A stretch of 64,000 bases of DNA from Pseudomonas putida (GTDB lineage Bacteria > Pseudomonadota > Gammaproteobacteria > Pseudomonadales > Pseudomonadaceae): positions 1,178,001-1,242,000 of the forward strand of contig NZ_CP039371.1 of assembly GCF_005080685.1 (NCBI RefSeq). The letters run 5' to 3'. The stretch's first letter is position 1. Every line of letters begins with the position of its first letter. The position numbers and the translations under genes were made by a program. This document shows, in pieces, positions 8,912 through 19,309 of this stretch. Under the pieces are notes generated by a model. The model was not told the origin of the DNA. It saw nothing but the letters and a program-made list of their open reading frames with translations, and searched no databases.

Positions 8912-9162
8912 AGTGTCGTCCCAGGCGAATTGCGCGCTCTCCAGTCGCTGATTAATGTCTTGGCAGCGGTCGGCTGTGCCGACCGGACAAGAAAAACATC
9001 AGAGGCACACAGCATGATTACTGTCCCACGCCTGCCACGGCCGCACCCGTGCGCAGATCTGTTTTATCCAGGCTGACCCAGGCCACCTTCATTTGCTTAC
9101 CGAAACTGCGCCTATCGCCCATGTGCAGTGACGTGCCTGTGCCCTACATCTGGATAACAACA
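8912..9162 (+). other. Long 5' leader region of pcaK
   Basis: No convincing gene. A small hairpin ggtcgg-ctgtg-ccgacc (8968-8984) and a possible 20-codon ORF starting at 9014 (weakly supported) lie between the PcaR box and the pcaK start. The leader is unusually long; I see no recognised riboswitch. Confidence 0.3.
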
Positions 9163-10509
9163 ATGAACAAACCGCAAACCACTGTCGGCAATTGCCTCGA
9201 CGTTCAAACTTTCATCAACCAGCAGCCACTCTCCGCTTATCAATGGCGAGTCGTGATCCTCTGCTTCCTGATTGTCTTCCTCGACGGCCTCGACACGGCG
9301 GCCATGGGCTTCATCGCACCGGCCTTGTCCCAGGAATGGGGTATCGACCGTGCCAGCCTCGGCCCGGTGATGAGCGCGGCGCTCATCGGCATGGTGTTCG
9401 GCGCCCTCGGTTCGGGGCCGCTGGCCGACCGGTTCGGTCGCAAGGTGGTGCTGGTGGGCGCGGTATTGGTGTTCGGTGGTTTCAGCCTGGCCTCGGCCTA
9501 CGCGACCAATGTCGACCAGTTGCTGGTGCTGCGCCTGCTGACTGGCCTGGGGCTGGGGGCAGGCATGCCCAATGCCACCACCCTGCTGTCCGAATACACC
9601 CCGGAGCGCCTCAAGTCGCTGCTGGTGACCAGCATGTTCTGTGGTTTCAACCTGGGCATGGCCGGTGGCGGTTTCCTTTCGGCGAAGATGATCCCGGCCT
9701 ATGGCTGGCACAGCCTGCTGGTGATCGGTGGTGTGCTGCCGCTGCTGCTGGTGGTGGTGCTCATGGTGTGGCTGCCGGAGTCGGCGCGCTTTTTGGTGGT
9801 CCGCAACCGCGGCACCGAGAAGGTGCGCAAGACGCTGGCGCCCATCGCGCCCGAAGTGGTGGCCCAGGCCGGTAGCTTCAGCGTGCCGGAGCAGAAGGCG
9901 GTGGCAGCTCGCAACGTGTTCGCGGTGATCTTCTCGGGCACCTACGGCGTGGGTACCTTGCTGCTGTGGTTGACCTACTTCATGGGCCTGGTCATCGTCT
10001 ACCTGCTCACCAGCTGGCTGCCGACGCTGATGCGTGACAGCGGCGCGAGCATGGAGCAGGCAGCGTTCATCGGCGCGTTGTTCCAGTTCGGCGGGGTGCT
10101 CAGTGCGGTGATCGTCGGCTGGGCCATGGACCGCTACAACCCGCACAAGGTCATCGGCCTCTTCTACCTGCTGGCTGGGGTATTCGCCTACGCCGTGGGC
10201 CAGAGTCTGGGCAACATCACCCTGCTCGCCACCCTTGTGCTGATCGCGGGCATGTGCGTCAACGGCGCGCAGTCGGCCATGCCTTCGCTGGCCGCACGCT
10301 TCTATCCGACCCAAGGCCGGGCCACGGGGGTATCGTGGATGCTCGGTATCGGCCGTTTCGGCGCGATCCTCGGCGCCTGGAGCGGTGCAACCCTGCTGGG
10401 CCTGGGCTGGAACTTCGAGCAGGTGCTGACTGCCTTGCTGGTGCCGGCGGCGCTGGCCACGGTGGGCGTGATCGTCAAGGGGCTGGTCAGCCACGCCGAC
10501 GCGACCTGA
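9163..10509 (+). CDS. pcaK: PcaK, 4-hydroxybenzoate/protocatechuate:H+ symporter
   Basis: A 448-aa major facilitator of the aromatic acid:H+ symporter (AAHS) family. The ATG at 9163 gives the standard PcaK N-terminus (MNKPQTTVGNCLDVQTFINQ). Twelve membrane segments are predicted. Family motifs are FLDGLDTAAMGF in TM1, with the Asp residues known to matter in PcaK, and GPLADRFGRK in the loop between TM2 and TM3. It imports 4-hydroxybenzoate and protocatechuate and is known in P. putida to contribute to chemotaxis to aromatic acids. It lies between pcaR and pcaF and is probably under PcaR control. Confidence 0.94.
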   Translation: MNKPQTTVGNCLDVQTFINQQPLSAYQWRVVILCFLIVFLDGLDTAAMGFIAPALSQEWGIDRASLGPVMSAALIGMVFGALGSGPLADRFGRKVVLVGAVLVFGGFSLASAYATNVDQLLVLRLLTGLGLGAGMPNATTLLSEYTPERLKSLLVTSMFCGFNLGMAGGGFLSAKMIPAYGWHSLLVIGGVLPLLLVVVLMVWLPESARFLVVRNRGTEKVRKTLAPIAPEVVAQAGSFSVPEQKAVAARNVFAVIFSGTYGVGTLLLWLTYFMGLVIVYLLTSWLPTLMRDSGASMEQAAFIGALFQFGGVLSAVIVGWAMDRYNPHKVIGLFYLLAGVFAYAVGQSLGNITLLATLVLIAGMCVNGAQSAMPSLAARFYPTQGRATGVSWMLGIGRFGAILGAWSGATLLGLGWNFEQVLTALLVPAALATVGVIVKGLVSHADAT

Positions 10510-10581
10510 CTGCATGGCATAGGCCTGTCGCCATCAGCCCGGCGACAGGCGCCATGGAAGTAGTTAGGAACGCAATAATCA

Positions 10582-10615
10582 GTTCGATAACCGCACATAT
10601 AGTCGATTATCGGAT
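10582..10615 (+). promoter_or_regulatory. Paired PcaR boxes upstream of pcaF
   Basis: GTTCGATAACCGCAC (10582-10596; one mismatch to the pcaR-promoter box) and an opposed agtcgattatcggat (10601-10615). They lie 105-138 nt before the pcaF ATG. The arrangement resembles that at pcaR. Confidence 0.7.
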
Positions 10616-10719
10616 TGTCCAGTACCGGTACTCTCCTTAATCTGGATTCCACTTAGGACCCTGACCAGGATCGAAAACCATACCGCCGCGGCCCACGGCC
10701 ATGTGGCAGGAGAAGTCTG

Positions 10720-11922
<1,203 letters not shown>

Positions 11923-11925
11923 CTC

Positions 11926-12011
11926 TTACCGGCCTCAGCGTCGCCAAGCCAGCCTCGATAGGGAACCACGCAACCCTGTAGGCGCCAGCTCGGCGGCGAT
12001 GGGGCCGGTAA
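11926..12011. repeat. Degenerate REP-like inverted repeat
   Basis: ttaccggcc (11926-11934) and ggccggtaa (12003-12011) flank ctgtaggcgcc...cggcggcgatgggg, a decayed REP variant. It lies between pcaF and pcaT. No PcaR box was found in this gap. Confidence 0.45.
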
Positions 12012-12107
12012 CTTCGACTCAAGGCCAATTGCCTGCCCCAAAGCGGAACGAGTGTGTTACTAGGTATGTCTAGACTTGCCTGTAACCCCTCTAGGAGTAA
12101 AACCCCC

Positions 12108-13397
12108 ATGACCTCAATTCATTACACCGGGGAAGAGCGCAGTAAGCGCATCTTTGCCATCGTCGGTGCTTCCTCGGGCAACTTGGTCGAGTGGTTCGAT
12201 TTCTACGTCTACGCCTTCTGCGCCATCTATTTCGCCCCGGCATTCTTCCCCTCCGACGACCCGACCGTGCAATTGCTCAACACTGCCGGGGTGTTCGCCG
12301 CAGGCTTCCTGATGCGTCCGATCGGTGGCTGGATCTTCGGCCGCCTGGCCGACCGTCATGGGCGCAAGAATTCGCTGATGATCTCGGTGCTGATGATGTG
12401 CTTCGGCTCGCTGATGATCGCCTGCCTGCCTACCTATGCCACCCTCGGTGCAATGGCACCGGCACTGCTGCTGCTCGCCCGCCTGATCCAGGGCCTGTCG
12501 GTGGGCGGTGAATACGGCACCACTGCGACCTACATGAGTGAAGTGGCGCTGCGCGGCCAGCGCGGCTTCTTCGCCTCGTTCCAGTACGTGACGCTGATTG
12601 GCGGCCAACTGTTGGCGGTGTTGGTGGTGGTGATCCTGCAACAAGTGCTGACCGAGGACGAACTGCGTGCCTGGGGCTGGCGCATTCCGTTCGTGGTCGG
12701 TGCCATCGCCGCGTTGATCTCGCTGATGCTGCGCCGCTCGCTGCACGAGACCAGCAGCGCCGAAACCCGCAAGGACAAGGACGCCGGTACCATCAAAGGC
12801 CTGTTCCGTAACCACGCGGCGGCTTTCGTCACCGTGCTCGGCTATACCGCCGGTGGTTCGCTGATCTTCTACACCTTCACCACCTACATGCAGAAGTATC
12901 TGGTCAACACCGCGGGCATGACCGCGAAGAACGCCAGCTACGTGATGACCGGCGCTCTGTTCCTGTTCATGGTCCTGCAGCCGTTCTTTGGCATGCTCTC
13001 CGACCGGATCGGTCGACGTAACTCGATGCTGCTGTTCGGCGCCCTCGGCACGATCTTCACCGTGCCGCTGCTGATGGCCCTGAAGACCGTGACCAGCCCG
13101 TTCATGGCGTTCGTACTGGTGTCCGTGGCGCTGTGCATCGTCAGTTTCTACACCTCGATCAGCGGCCTGGTGAAGGCCGAGATGTTCCCGCCGCAGGTAC
13201 GTGCGCTGGGCGTGGGCCTGGCCTATGCCATCGCCAACGCGATGTTCGGCGGTTCGGCCGAGTACGTGGCCCTGGGCCTGAAGACCCTGGGCATGGAAAA
13301 CACCTTCTACTGGTACGTGACCGCGATGATGGCGATCGCCTTCCTGTTCAGCCTGCGCCTGCCGAAGCAGGCGGCGTACCTGCACCATGACGACTAA
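12108..13397 (+). CDS. pcaT: PcaT, MFS dicarboxylate (beta-ketoadipate) transporter
   Basis: A 429-aa metabolite:H+ symporter (MHS) family permease. The start at 12108 has AGGAG about 10 nt upstream; an upstream in-frame ATG lacks this. TM1 contains [14 protein letters not shown], and the loop signature [10 protein letters not shown] and [17 protein letters not shown] are typical of KgtP/PcaT proteins. It is known in P. putida as a beta-ketoadipate and dicarboxylate carrier. It starts the pcaTBDC run with short intergenic gaps. A paralogue with the same motifs lies at 36659-37978. Confidence 0.92.
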   Translation: MTSIHYTGEERSKRIFAIVGASSGNLVEWFDFYVYAFCAIYFAPAFFPSDDPTVQLLNTAGVFAAGFLMRPIGGWIFGRLADRHGRKNSLMISVLMMCFGSLMIACLPTYATLGAMAPALLLLARLIQGLSVGGEYGTTATYMSEVALRGQRGFFASFQYVTLIGGQLLAVLVVVILQQVLTEDELRAWGWRIPFVVGAIAALISLMLRRSLHETSSAETRKDKDAGTIKGLFRNHAAAFVTVLGYTAGGSLIFYTFTTYMQKYLVNTAGMTAKNASYVMTGALFLFMVLQPFFGMLSDRIGRRNSMLLFGALGTIFTVPLLMALKTVTSPFMAFVLVSVALCIVSFYTSISGLVKAEMFPPQVRALGVGLAYAIANAMFGGSAEYVALGLKTLGMENTFYWYVTAMMAIAFLFSLRLPKQAAYLHHDD

Positions 13398-13406
13398 GGA
13401 CGTGGC

Positions 13407-14759
13407 ATGACCAATCAACTGTTCGACGCCTACTTCACCGCGCCGGCCATGCGCGAGGTCTTCTGCGACCGTGGCCGCCTGCAGGGCATGCTCGATTTCG
13501 AGGCGGCCCTGGCGCGAGCCGAGGCCTCGGTAGGGCTGGTGCCGCACGGCGCGGTAGCGGCCATCGAGGCGGCCTGCCAGGCCGAGCGCTATGACGTGGC
13601 CGCCCTGGCCGACGCCATCGCCACGGCAGGCAACTCGGCGATCCCGCTGGTGAAGGCGTTGGGCAAGGTGATTGCCAGTGGCGTGCCCGAGGCCGAGCGC
13701 TATGTGCATCTGGGTGCGACCAGCCAGGATGCGATGGACAGCGGCTTGATCCTGCAGCTGCGCGACGCCCTGGACCTGATCGAAGCCGACCTCGGCAAGC
13801 TGGCCGACAGCCTGTCGCGCCAGGCCTTGCTGCACGCCGACACGCCGCTGGTGGGGCGTACCTGGCTGCAGCATGCCACGCCGGTGACCCTGGGCATGAA
13901 GCTGGCTGGCGTACTCGGCGCCTTGACGCGCCATCGCCAGCGCCTCCAGGAGCTGCGTCCGCGGTTACTGGTACTGCAGTTCGGCGGTGCTTCCGGCAGC
14001 CTTGCCGCACTCGGCGCCAAGGCGATGCCGGTGGCCGAGGCCCTTGCCGCACAGCTTGGGCTGAGCCTGCCAGAGCAACCCTGGCACACCCAGCGTGACC
14101 GCCTGGTGGAGTTCGCCTCGGTACTGGGCCTGGTGGCCGGCACCCTGGGCAAGTTCGGCCGGGATCTCAGCCTGCTGATGCAGACCGAAGCCGGCGAGGT
14201 GTTCGAGCCGTCGGCGCCTGGCAAAGGCGGCTCGTCGACCATGCCGCACAAGCGCAACCCCGTGGGTGCGGCGGTGCTGATCGGCGCTGCCACCCGGGTG
14301 CCAGGTCTGCTGTCGACGTTGTACAGCGCAATGCCCCAGGAACACGAGCGCAGCCTCGGGCTGTGGCATGCCGAATGGGAAACCCTGCCGGAAATCTGCT
14401 GCCTGGTCTCCGGCGCCCTGCGCCAGGCCCAGGTGATCGCCGACGGCATGGAAGTGGACGCCGAGCGCATGCGCCGCAACCTCGACCTGACCCAAGGGCT
14501 GGTGCTGGCCGAGGCCGTGAGCATCGTCCTCGCCCAGCGCCTTGGTCGCGACCGTGCCCACCACCTGCTGGAACAATGCTGCCAGCGCGCCGTGGCCGAA
14601 CAGCGGCACCTGCGCGCCGTGCTCGGCGACGATGCGCAGGTCAGCGCCGAACTGACCGCAGAAGAACTCGATCGCCTGCTCGATCCCGCCCATTACCTGG
14701 GCCAGGCCCGCGTCTGGGTGGCGCGGGCGGTGGCCGAACATCAACGTTTCACTGCCTGA
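13407..14759 (+). CDS. pcaB: PcaB, 3-carboxy-cis,cis-muconate cycloisomerase
   Basis: A 450-aa enzyme of the fumarase/aspartase superfamily that lactonises 3-carboxy-cis,cis-muconate, the product of protocatechuate 3,4-dioxygenase. The superfamily signature GKGGSSTMPHKRNP is present, as are LGATSQDAMDSG and the central helical-bundle residues. It starts 9 nt after pcaT, with the next gene 11 nt after its stop, so it is part of an operon. Length is standard for the family. Confidence 0.95.
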   Translation: MTNQLFDAYFTAPAMREVFCDRGRLQGMLDFEAALARAEASVGLVPHGAVAAIEAACQAERYDVAALADAIATAGNSAIPLVKALGKVIASGVPEAERYVHLGATSQDAMDSGLILQLRDALDLIEADLGKLADSLSRQALLHADTPLVGRTWLQHATPVTLGMKLAGVLGALTRHRQRLQELRPRLLVLQFGGASGSLAALGAKAMPVAEALAAQLGLSLPEQPWHTQRDRLVEFASVLGLVAGTLGKFGRDLSLLMQTEAGEVFEPSAPGKGGSSTMPHKRNPVGAAVLIGAATRVPGLLSTLYSAMPQEHERSLGLWHAEWETLPEICCLVSGALRQAQVIADGMEVDAERMRRNLDLTQGLVLAEAVSIVLAQRLGRDRAHHLLEQCCQRAVAEQRHLRAVLGDDAQVSAELTAEELDRLLDPAHYLGQARVWVARAVAEHQRFTA

Positions 14760-14770
14760 AGGAGACCGCT

Positions 14771-15562
14771 GTGGCGCACTTGCAACTGGCCGATGGCGTA
14801 CTGAACTACCAAATCGATGGCCCGGCCGATGCGCCGGTACTGCTCCTGTCCAACTCGCTTGGCACTGACCTTGGCATGTGGGACCAGCAAATTCCGCTGT
14901 GGAGCCAGCATTTCCGTGTGCTGCGCTACGACACCCGTGGCCATGGCGCGTCGCTGGTCAGCGAAGGTTTCTACACCATCGAGCAGCTCGGCCGTGACGT
15001 GCTGGCCTTGCTCGATGCGTTGGACATCTCCAAGGCCCATTTCGTCGGCCTGTCGATGGGCGGCCTGATCGGCCAGTGGCTGGGCATCAATGCCGGCGAG
15101 CGCCTGCACAGCGTGACCCTGTGCAACACCGCCGCCAAGATCGCCAACGACGAGGTGTGGAACACCCGCATCGACACCGTGCTCAAAGGTGGCCAGCAGG
15201 CCATGGTCGACCTGCGCGATGCCTCGCTGGCCCGCTGGTTCACGCCGGCCTTCGTCGAGCGCCAGCCGGACGAGGCCCAACGCATCTGCCAGATGCTCGC
15301 CCAGACCAGCCCGCAAGGCTATGCGGCCAACTGCGCTGCGGTGCGCGATGCCGATTACCGGGAGCAGCTCGCAAGCATCCAGGTGCCTGCGCTGATCGTC
15401 GCCGGCACTGCTGACGTGGTCACCACCCCGGAACATGGCCGCTTCATGCAGAACGGCATCGCCGGCGCCGAGTATGTCGACTTCCCGGCTGCGCACCTGT
15501 CCAACGTCGAGATCGGCGAGGCGTTCAGCCGCCGCGTGCTCGACTTCCTGCTGGCCCACTGA
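14771..15562 (+). CDS. pcaD: PcaD, 3-oxoadipate enol-lactonase
   Basis: A 263-aa alpha/beta-hydrolase that opens the beta-ketoadipate enol-lactone to beta-ketoadipate. It starts at a GTG (14771) 11 nt after the pcaB stop with AGGAGA just upstream; the reading frame stays open further upstream inside pcaB, but that part has no family similarity. Nucleophile S95 lies in GLSMGG, followed by an acidic residue in IVAGTADVVT and the catalytic H in PAAHLSNVE. It sits between pcaB and pcaC. Confidence 0.94.
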   Translation: MAHLQLADGVLNYQIDGPADAPVLLLSNSLGTDLGMWDQQIPLWSQHFRVLRYDTRGHGASLVSEGFYTIEQLGRDVLALLDALDISKAHFVGLSMGGLIGQWLGINAGERLHSVTLCNTAAKIANDEVWNTRIDTVLKGGQQAMVDLRDASLARWFTPAFVERQPDEAQRICQMLAQTSPQGYAANCAAVRDADYREQLASIQVPALIVAGTADVVTTPEHGRFMQNGIAGAEYVDFPAAHLSNVEIGEAFSRRVLDFLLAH

Positions 15563-15572
15563 GGAGCACGCC

Positions 15573-15968
15573 ATGGACGAGAAGCAGCGTTACGACGCCG
15601 GCATGCAGGTACGCCGCGCGGTACTGGGCGATGCCCACGTGGACCGCAGCCTGGAGAAGCTCAACGACTTCAATGGCGAGTTCCAGGAAATGATCACCCG
15701 CCATGCCTGGGGCGATATCTGGACCCGCCCCGGCCTGCCGCGTCATACCCGCAGCCTGATCACCATCGCCATGCTGATCGGCATGAACCGCAATGACGAG
15801 CTGAAGCTGCATCTGCGCGCCGCGGCCAACAACGGCGTGACCCGCGACGAGATCAAGGAAGTGCTGATGCAGAGCGCGATCTACTGTGGCATTCCTGCCG
15901 CCAACGCCACGTTCCACCTCGCCGAATCGGTGTGGGACGAACTGGGTGTGGAGTCGCGTCAGTCCTGA
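15573..15968 (+). CDS. pcaC: PcaC, 4-carboxymuconolactone decarboxylase
   Basis: A 131-aa AhpD-like-fold decarboxylase converting gamma-carboxymuconolactone to the enol-lactone. The ATG at 15573 follows TGAGGAGCACGCC, giving a strong RBS overlapping the pcaD stop. The family pattern GLPRHTRSLITIAMLIGMNR and the C-terminal EVLMQSAIYCGIPAANATF are present. It is the last gene of the pca operon, followed by a REP pair. Confidence 0.94.
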   Translation: MDEKQRYDAGMQVRRAVLGDAHVDRSLEKLNDFNGEFQEMITRHAWGDIWTRPGLPRHTRSLITIAMLIGMNRNDELKLHLRAAANNGVTRDEIKEVLMQSAIYCGIPAANATFHLAESVWDELGVESRQS

Positions 15969-15986
15969 GCAAGAAACTGGGGCCCT

Positions 15987-16073
15987 TGTGGGAGCGGGCT
16001 TGTCCCGCGAATGAGGCGACGCGGTGAATGGCACCGGCTTCGCCGGTGTTCGCGGGGCAAGCCCGCTCCCACA
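15987..16073. repeat. REP pair after pcaC
   Basis: Arms ttgtgggagcgggcttgtcc...gcgaa (from 15987) and ttcgcggggcaagcccgctc...cacag (to about 16073) form a long stem, with a second hairpin accggcttcgccggt in the loop. It probably also stabilises or ends the pca transcript. Confidence 0.8.
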
Positions 16074-16120
16074 GAGCCTGATTACGCGACGAGTTATGGG
16101 TTGTGCTGTGTAGGTACTGA

Positions 16121-16645
16121 TCACACCGTAGCTTTCTTCTGCCGTATCCCTACCGGCCCCGCCTTGGCCTCCACGGCCTGCTTCAACCGCGCGCACAGCC
16201 CCAGCATGAAAGCCGCCTCGGCTACCACGAACAGCGGCCCGATGATCAAGCCACTGACGTCATCGACGAATGCCGGCTTGCGGCCTTCGTAATAGTGGCC
16301 GACGAACTGGATGATCCAGCCCACCACGAACGCACCCACCCCCGCGCTGAGCCACAGCCCGGTTGGCTGTATCGCCAGTGCCTGACCCAGCCACAGGCAC
16401 AGCCCCAGCAGCGCGCCCATGACCAGCCCGAAGCGCAGGTCCAGGCGCAGGTAGAACCACACCGAAGCCGCCGCCGCGAGCAGGGCAGGAGACAACCAGA
16501 TCCCGGCCAGGTCCCAGCCCGGACGTGACAGCAGGATGGTCACGGCCACCACGATTAAGGGGATGCCGACGAAATGGCTGGCGATGTTGCGTGGGTCGCG
16601 ATGGTAATTGGCGTACTGGCTCAGGTGTTCGACGAGGGTTTTCAT
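16121..16645 (-). CDS. Mpo1-like (DUF962) membrane protein
   Basis: A 174-aa protein from the ATG at 16645. It has the DUF962/YGL010w pattern: N-terminal YHRDPRNIASHFVGIPL, four hydrophobic segments, then GHYYEGRKPAF. The His residues match those that bind iron in yeast Mpo1, a 2-hydroxy fatty acid dioxygenase of the alpha-oxidation route. Whether the bacterial protein has this activity is inference. The gene is convergent with the pca operon and lies 70 nt downstream of the LysR gene on the same strand. Confidence 0.8.
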   Translation of the reverse strand: MKTLVEHLSQYANYHRDPRNIASHFVGIPLIVVAVTILLSRPGWDLAGIWLSPALLAAAASVWFYLRLDLRFGLVMGALLGLCLWLGQALAIQPTGLWLSAGVGAFVVGWIIQFVGHYYEGRKPAFVDDVSGLIIGPLFVVAEAAFMLGLCARLKQAVEAKAGPVGIRQKKATV

Positions 16646-16715
16646 TGTTGTTCCTCCCTGGGTGAGCAGAAACCCATATAGCTGAGGATAGCTCCAAGCC
16701 ACCACCATCATCAGT

Positions 16716-17639
16716 TCAGCGAATGGCAGCAGCCCGTGATGGCGCATCCAGCCCCACCAGCGTCTCGATCATCGCCCGCGCCGCCGGCGAGAGGCGGTAG
16801 CCGCTGCGGCTAACCACCCCACAGCGCACGCTGAGCACCTCCAGCGCCGGGGGCAGGTTGCGCCAGTGCAGGCGCACCAGGCGGCCACTGGCAAGGTCCT
16901 CGGCCACGGCCTCCTCGCTGGCGGTGCCGATGGCATCGCTGGCCTGGACCACGCTGCGCAGCACGTCCAGGTGCTCGGTCTGCAAGTGCGGGGTGAAGTC
17001 GTTGCGCCCACTCAGGTTGGCCAACCGCTTGCGCACGCCGGGTGCCAGCAGGGCGCTGGCCAGCGGATAGCTGAACAGGTCGTTGGTCGACAGGCTGTCC
17101 TTTGCCAGCAGCGGGTGGCCGGGGCGGCAGAAGAACAGGCCGGGGCGCGGCGTGAGCGGTTCGGTATGGAAATTGGGGTCGGCTTCGAACGGGCGGATGT
17201 CGTCGACGAAGAATTCGATCTGCTCGCGGCGCAGGGCCTGGCCCAGGCGCTCGGCGTTATCCACCAGCAACGCAGTGCGGATGCCGGGGTGGCTGTCGAT
17301 GAAATGCCTCAGCGCCTCCGGGACCAGGCGCACGGCCAGGGCGGGGCCGCTACCGAAGTGCAGCTCGCCGGCGTCGAGCTTGGTCATCTGCAGCACCTCG
17401 TTGCTCAACTGGGCGGCGCCCTGCACCAGGCGACGGGCATGTTGCAACACCACTAGGCCCTCGGGAGTAGGCGGCAGGGCCTTGCTGGCGCGGTCCACCA
17501 GCGGGCAGCCGAAGGTCTGCTCCAGGCCCTGGATGGCCCGGCTGAAGGCGGGTTGGGTGATGCCCATGGCTTCGGCGGCGCGGACGAAACTGCGGTACTC
17601 GGTGAGGGCGATGAAATAGCGCAGTTGGCGAAGGTCCAT
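16716..17639 (-). CDS. LysR-family transcriptional regulator
   Basis: A 307-aa LTTR. The HTH spans about 1-60 (MDLRQLRYFIALTEYRSFVRAAEAMGITQPAFSRAIQGLE), followed by a periplasmic-binding-protein-like effector domain. There is no adjacent divergent target apart from the REP region and the porin (same strand, downstream from it). Its role is unknown; a link to aromatic catabolism is only suggested by position. Confidence 0.88.
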   Translation of the reverse strand: MDLRQLRYFIALTEYRSFVRAAEAMGITQPAFSRAIQGLEQTFGCPLVDRASKALPPTPEGLVVLQHARRLVQGAAQLSNEVLQMTKLDAGELHFGSGPALAVRLVPEALRHFIDSHPGIRTALLVDNAERLGQALRREQIEFFVDDIRPFEADPNFHTEPLTPRPGLFFCRPGHPLLAKDSLSTNDLFSYPLASALLAPGVRKRLANLSGRNDFTPHLQTEHLDVLRSVVQASDAIGTASEEAVAEDLASGRLVRLHWRNLPPALEVLSVRCGVVSRSGYRLSPAARAMIETLVGLDAPSRAAAIR

Positions 17640-17753
17640 GTCGGGCTCTGCGGCGGAAACAGGGCTCGATTTAAGCTGTTACAGCATATGTCGTCAAAGA
17701 CGGTTTTTGGATTTGTTTATGTCTTTTTGTTATTTGTCGTGGCGTCCGGCCCT

Positions 17754-17817
17754 TTCGCGGCTAAAGCCGCTCCTACAGGTGCAGCGCAAATCCTGTAGGA
17801 GCGGCTTTAGCCGCGAA
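17754..17817. repeat. REP-like inverted pair (taaagccgc variant)
   Basis: Perfectly matched 26-nt arms (17754-17779 and 17792-17817), core ttcgcggctaaagccgctcc. The loop is 12 nt. It lies between the porin stop and the LysR start and probably acts as terminator for the porin gene. Confidence 0.85.
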
Positions 17818-17830
17818 GAGGCCGGTGACT

Positions 17831-19084
17831 TCAGAGAAGATTCAGCGGATAACTCACGATCAACCGGTTCTCATCGAACGCATTGGTGCTGAAGTCCCGG
17901 CGCATGGTTGAGTTGCGCCACTTCACCGAAAGGTCCTTGAACGACCCCGACTGCACCACGTAGGCCAACTCGGTCTCGCGCGCCCATTCCTTGCCATCGT
18001 CGATGGCCCCGGTCGTGACTTCGTCGCCCTTGATGTAGCGGTTCATCAAGGTCAGCCCTGGGACCCCGACGGTGGCGAAGTTGAAATCGTGACGCACTTG
18101 CCAGGAGCGCTCCTTGGCATTGTCGAAGCTCGAGTTGTAGCTGTCGTTGGCCAGGGTGCCGCCGCTGGTGCCGTTGACCCGCAGCCAGGCATCGTCGCCG
18201 CTGATCTTCTGCAGCCCGACATAGAAGGTATGGCCCTGGTAGCGCGCCGAGAGCATTGCGGAGGCTGCGCGGTTATCGAGCTTGCCGGCGCGTTCGGCGC
18301 CGTCTTCCTTGCCGATGAAGTAGCCAAGGTTGGCGCCCAGGGTCCAGTCGCCCAGTGGCTGGCTGTGGACCAGGTTGAGGTATTGCTGGCGGTAGATGTC
18401 CTTGAGCTGGGCATCCCACAAGCCAATCATCGTGCGCTTGTCGTTGAAGGTGTACTCGCCGCCACCGAAGTTGAAGCGGTCGGAGGTGAACGCGGCGCGG
18501 CCGTTGAGCGACATGTCTTCCATGCTCGCATCGTTGCGTGGGCTGTTGCCGCGGAACTGGCCGGCGTACAGCACCAGGCCGTCGATCTCACGCGAGGTGA
18601 GCTGGCCCCCGCGGAAGGTCTGTGGCAACGAGCGGCCGTCGTCCGAGCGCAGGATGGGCAGCACGGGCATCCATTCGCCGACTTTCAGTTCGGTCTGCGA
18701 CAGCCTGGCCTTGAGGGCCACGCCGAGGCGACCGAAATCATCGGCGGGGCGGCCATCGTCATGGACCGGCAAGAGGTGCGTGTTGGTGGTGCCCCTGCCG
18801 CCGTCGAGCTTGACCGAATACAGGCCGAGCACGTCGACGCCGAAGCCGACCGTGCCCTGGGTGAAGCCCGAGCGGGCATCGAGGATGAAGCTCTGGGTCC
18901 ACTCTTCGGCCTTGCCCTGCGGATGGGCAGGGTCGACGAAGTTGCGATTGATGTAGAAGTTGCGCAGGTTGAGGGTGGCCTTGGCGTCCTCCAGGAAGCC
19001 GCTTTCAGCAGCGAATGCGGGGAGGGCGCAGGACATGGCCAACAGGCCGGGCAGCAGCTGGCGTGCGGGTTGCAAAGTGCTCAT
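17831..19084 (-). CDS. OprD-family outer-membrane porin (BenF-like)
   Basis: A 417-aa precursor with a signal peptide ending near AFA-ES (about residue 25) and the OprD family pattern: FLEDAKATLNLRNFYINRNF at the mature N-terminus, alternating amphipathic beta strands, and LTSREIDGLVLYAG. OprD porins take up small carboxylates. A PcaR-like box lies about 100 nt upstream, so the likely substrates are 4-hydroxybenzoate or protocatechuate (inference). It lies between the pca and ttg blocks. Confidence 0.88.
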   Translation of the reverse strand: MSTLQPARQLLPGLLAMSCALPAFAAESGFLEDAKATLNLRNFYINRNFVDPAHPQGKAEEWTQSFILDARSGFTQGTVGFGVDVLGLYSVKLDGGRGTTNTHLLPVHDDGRPADDFGRLGVALKARLSQTELKVGEWMPVLPILRSDDGRSLPQTFRGGQLTSREIDGLVLYAGQFRGNSPRNDASMEDMSLNGRAAFTSDRFNFGGGEYTFNDKRTMIGLWDAQLKDIYRQQYLNLVHSQPLGDWTLGANLGYFIGKEDGAERAGKLDNRAASAMLSARYQGHTFYVGLQKISGDDAWLRVNGTSGGTLANDSYNSSFDNAKERSWQVRHDFNFATVGVPGLTLMNRYIKGDEVTTGAIDDGKEWARETELAYVVQSGSFKDLSVKWRNSTMRRDFSTNAFDENRLIVSYPLNLL

Positions 19085-19184
19085 GTGTCTTGGATCTCTT
19101 GTTTTTATTGGGTCGAGCCGGGTATTGCGTGAGGGGATGGTGCGGGGCGGGGAGGGGCTGAGGCAATTCGTCGCAAACGGTACT

Positions 19185-19199
19185 GGGCGATAATCGAAC
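19185..19199 (-). promoter_or_regulatory. PcaR-like box upstream of the porin
   Basis: On the minus strand GTTCGATTATCGCCC, three mismatches or fewer to the pcaR-promoter box (gttcgataatcgcac). It contains a possible -10 (GATTAT) and lies 100 nt before the porin ATG. Confidence 0.55.
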
Positions 19200-19264
19200 G
19201 CTAATGTTCTGTTTGGTTAATTCAGTGATTGCACCGGGCATTCTTCGCCACGGACAGCCACGCA

Positions 19265-19292
19265 ACAAAAAGCCCACCGCTAGGGTGGGCTC
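19265..19292 (-). terminator. Terminator of ttgABC
   Basis: Minus strand GAGCCCACCCTAGCGGTGGGC followed by TTTTTGTT; stem GCCCACC/GGTGGGC. It starts 18 nt after the ttgC stop. Confidence 0.88.
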
Positions 19293-19309
19293 TTCGGGGT
19301 TGCTGCCAA

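Noticed and set aside
12114..13934. 606-codon frame opposite pcaT/pcaB
   Set aside because: Crosses two real genes with ordered family motifs; antisense artefact.
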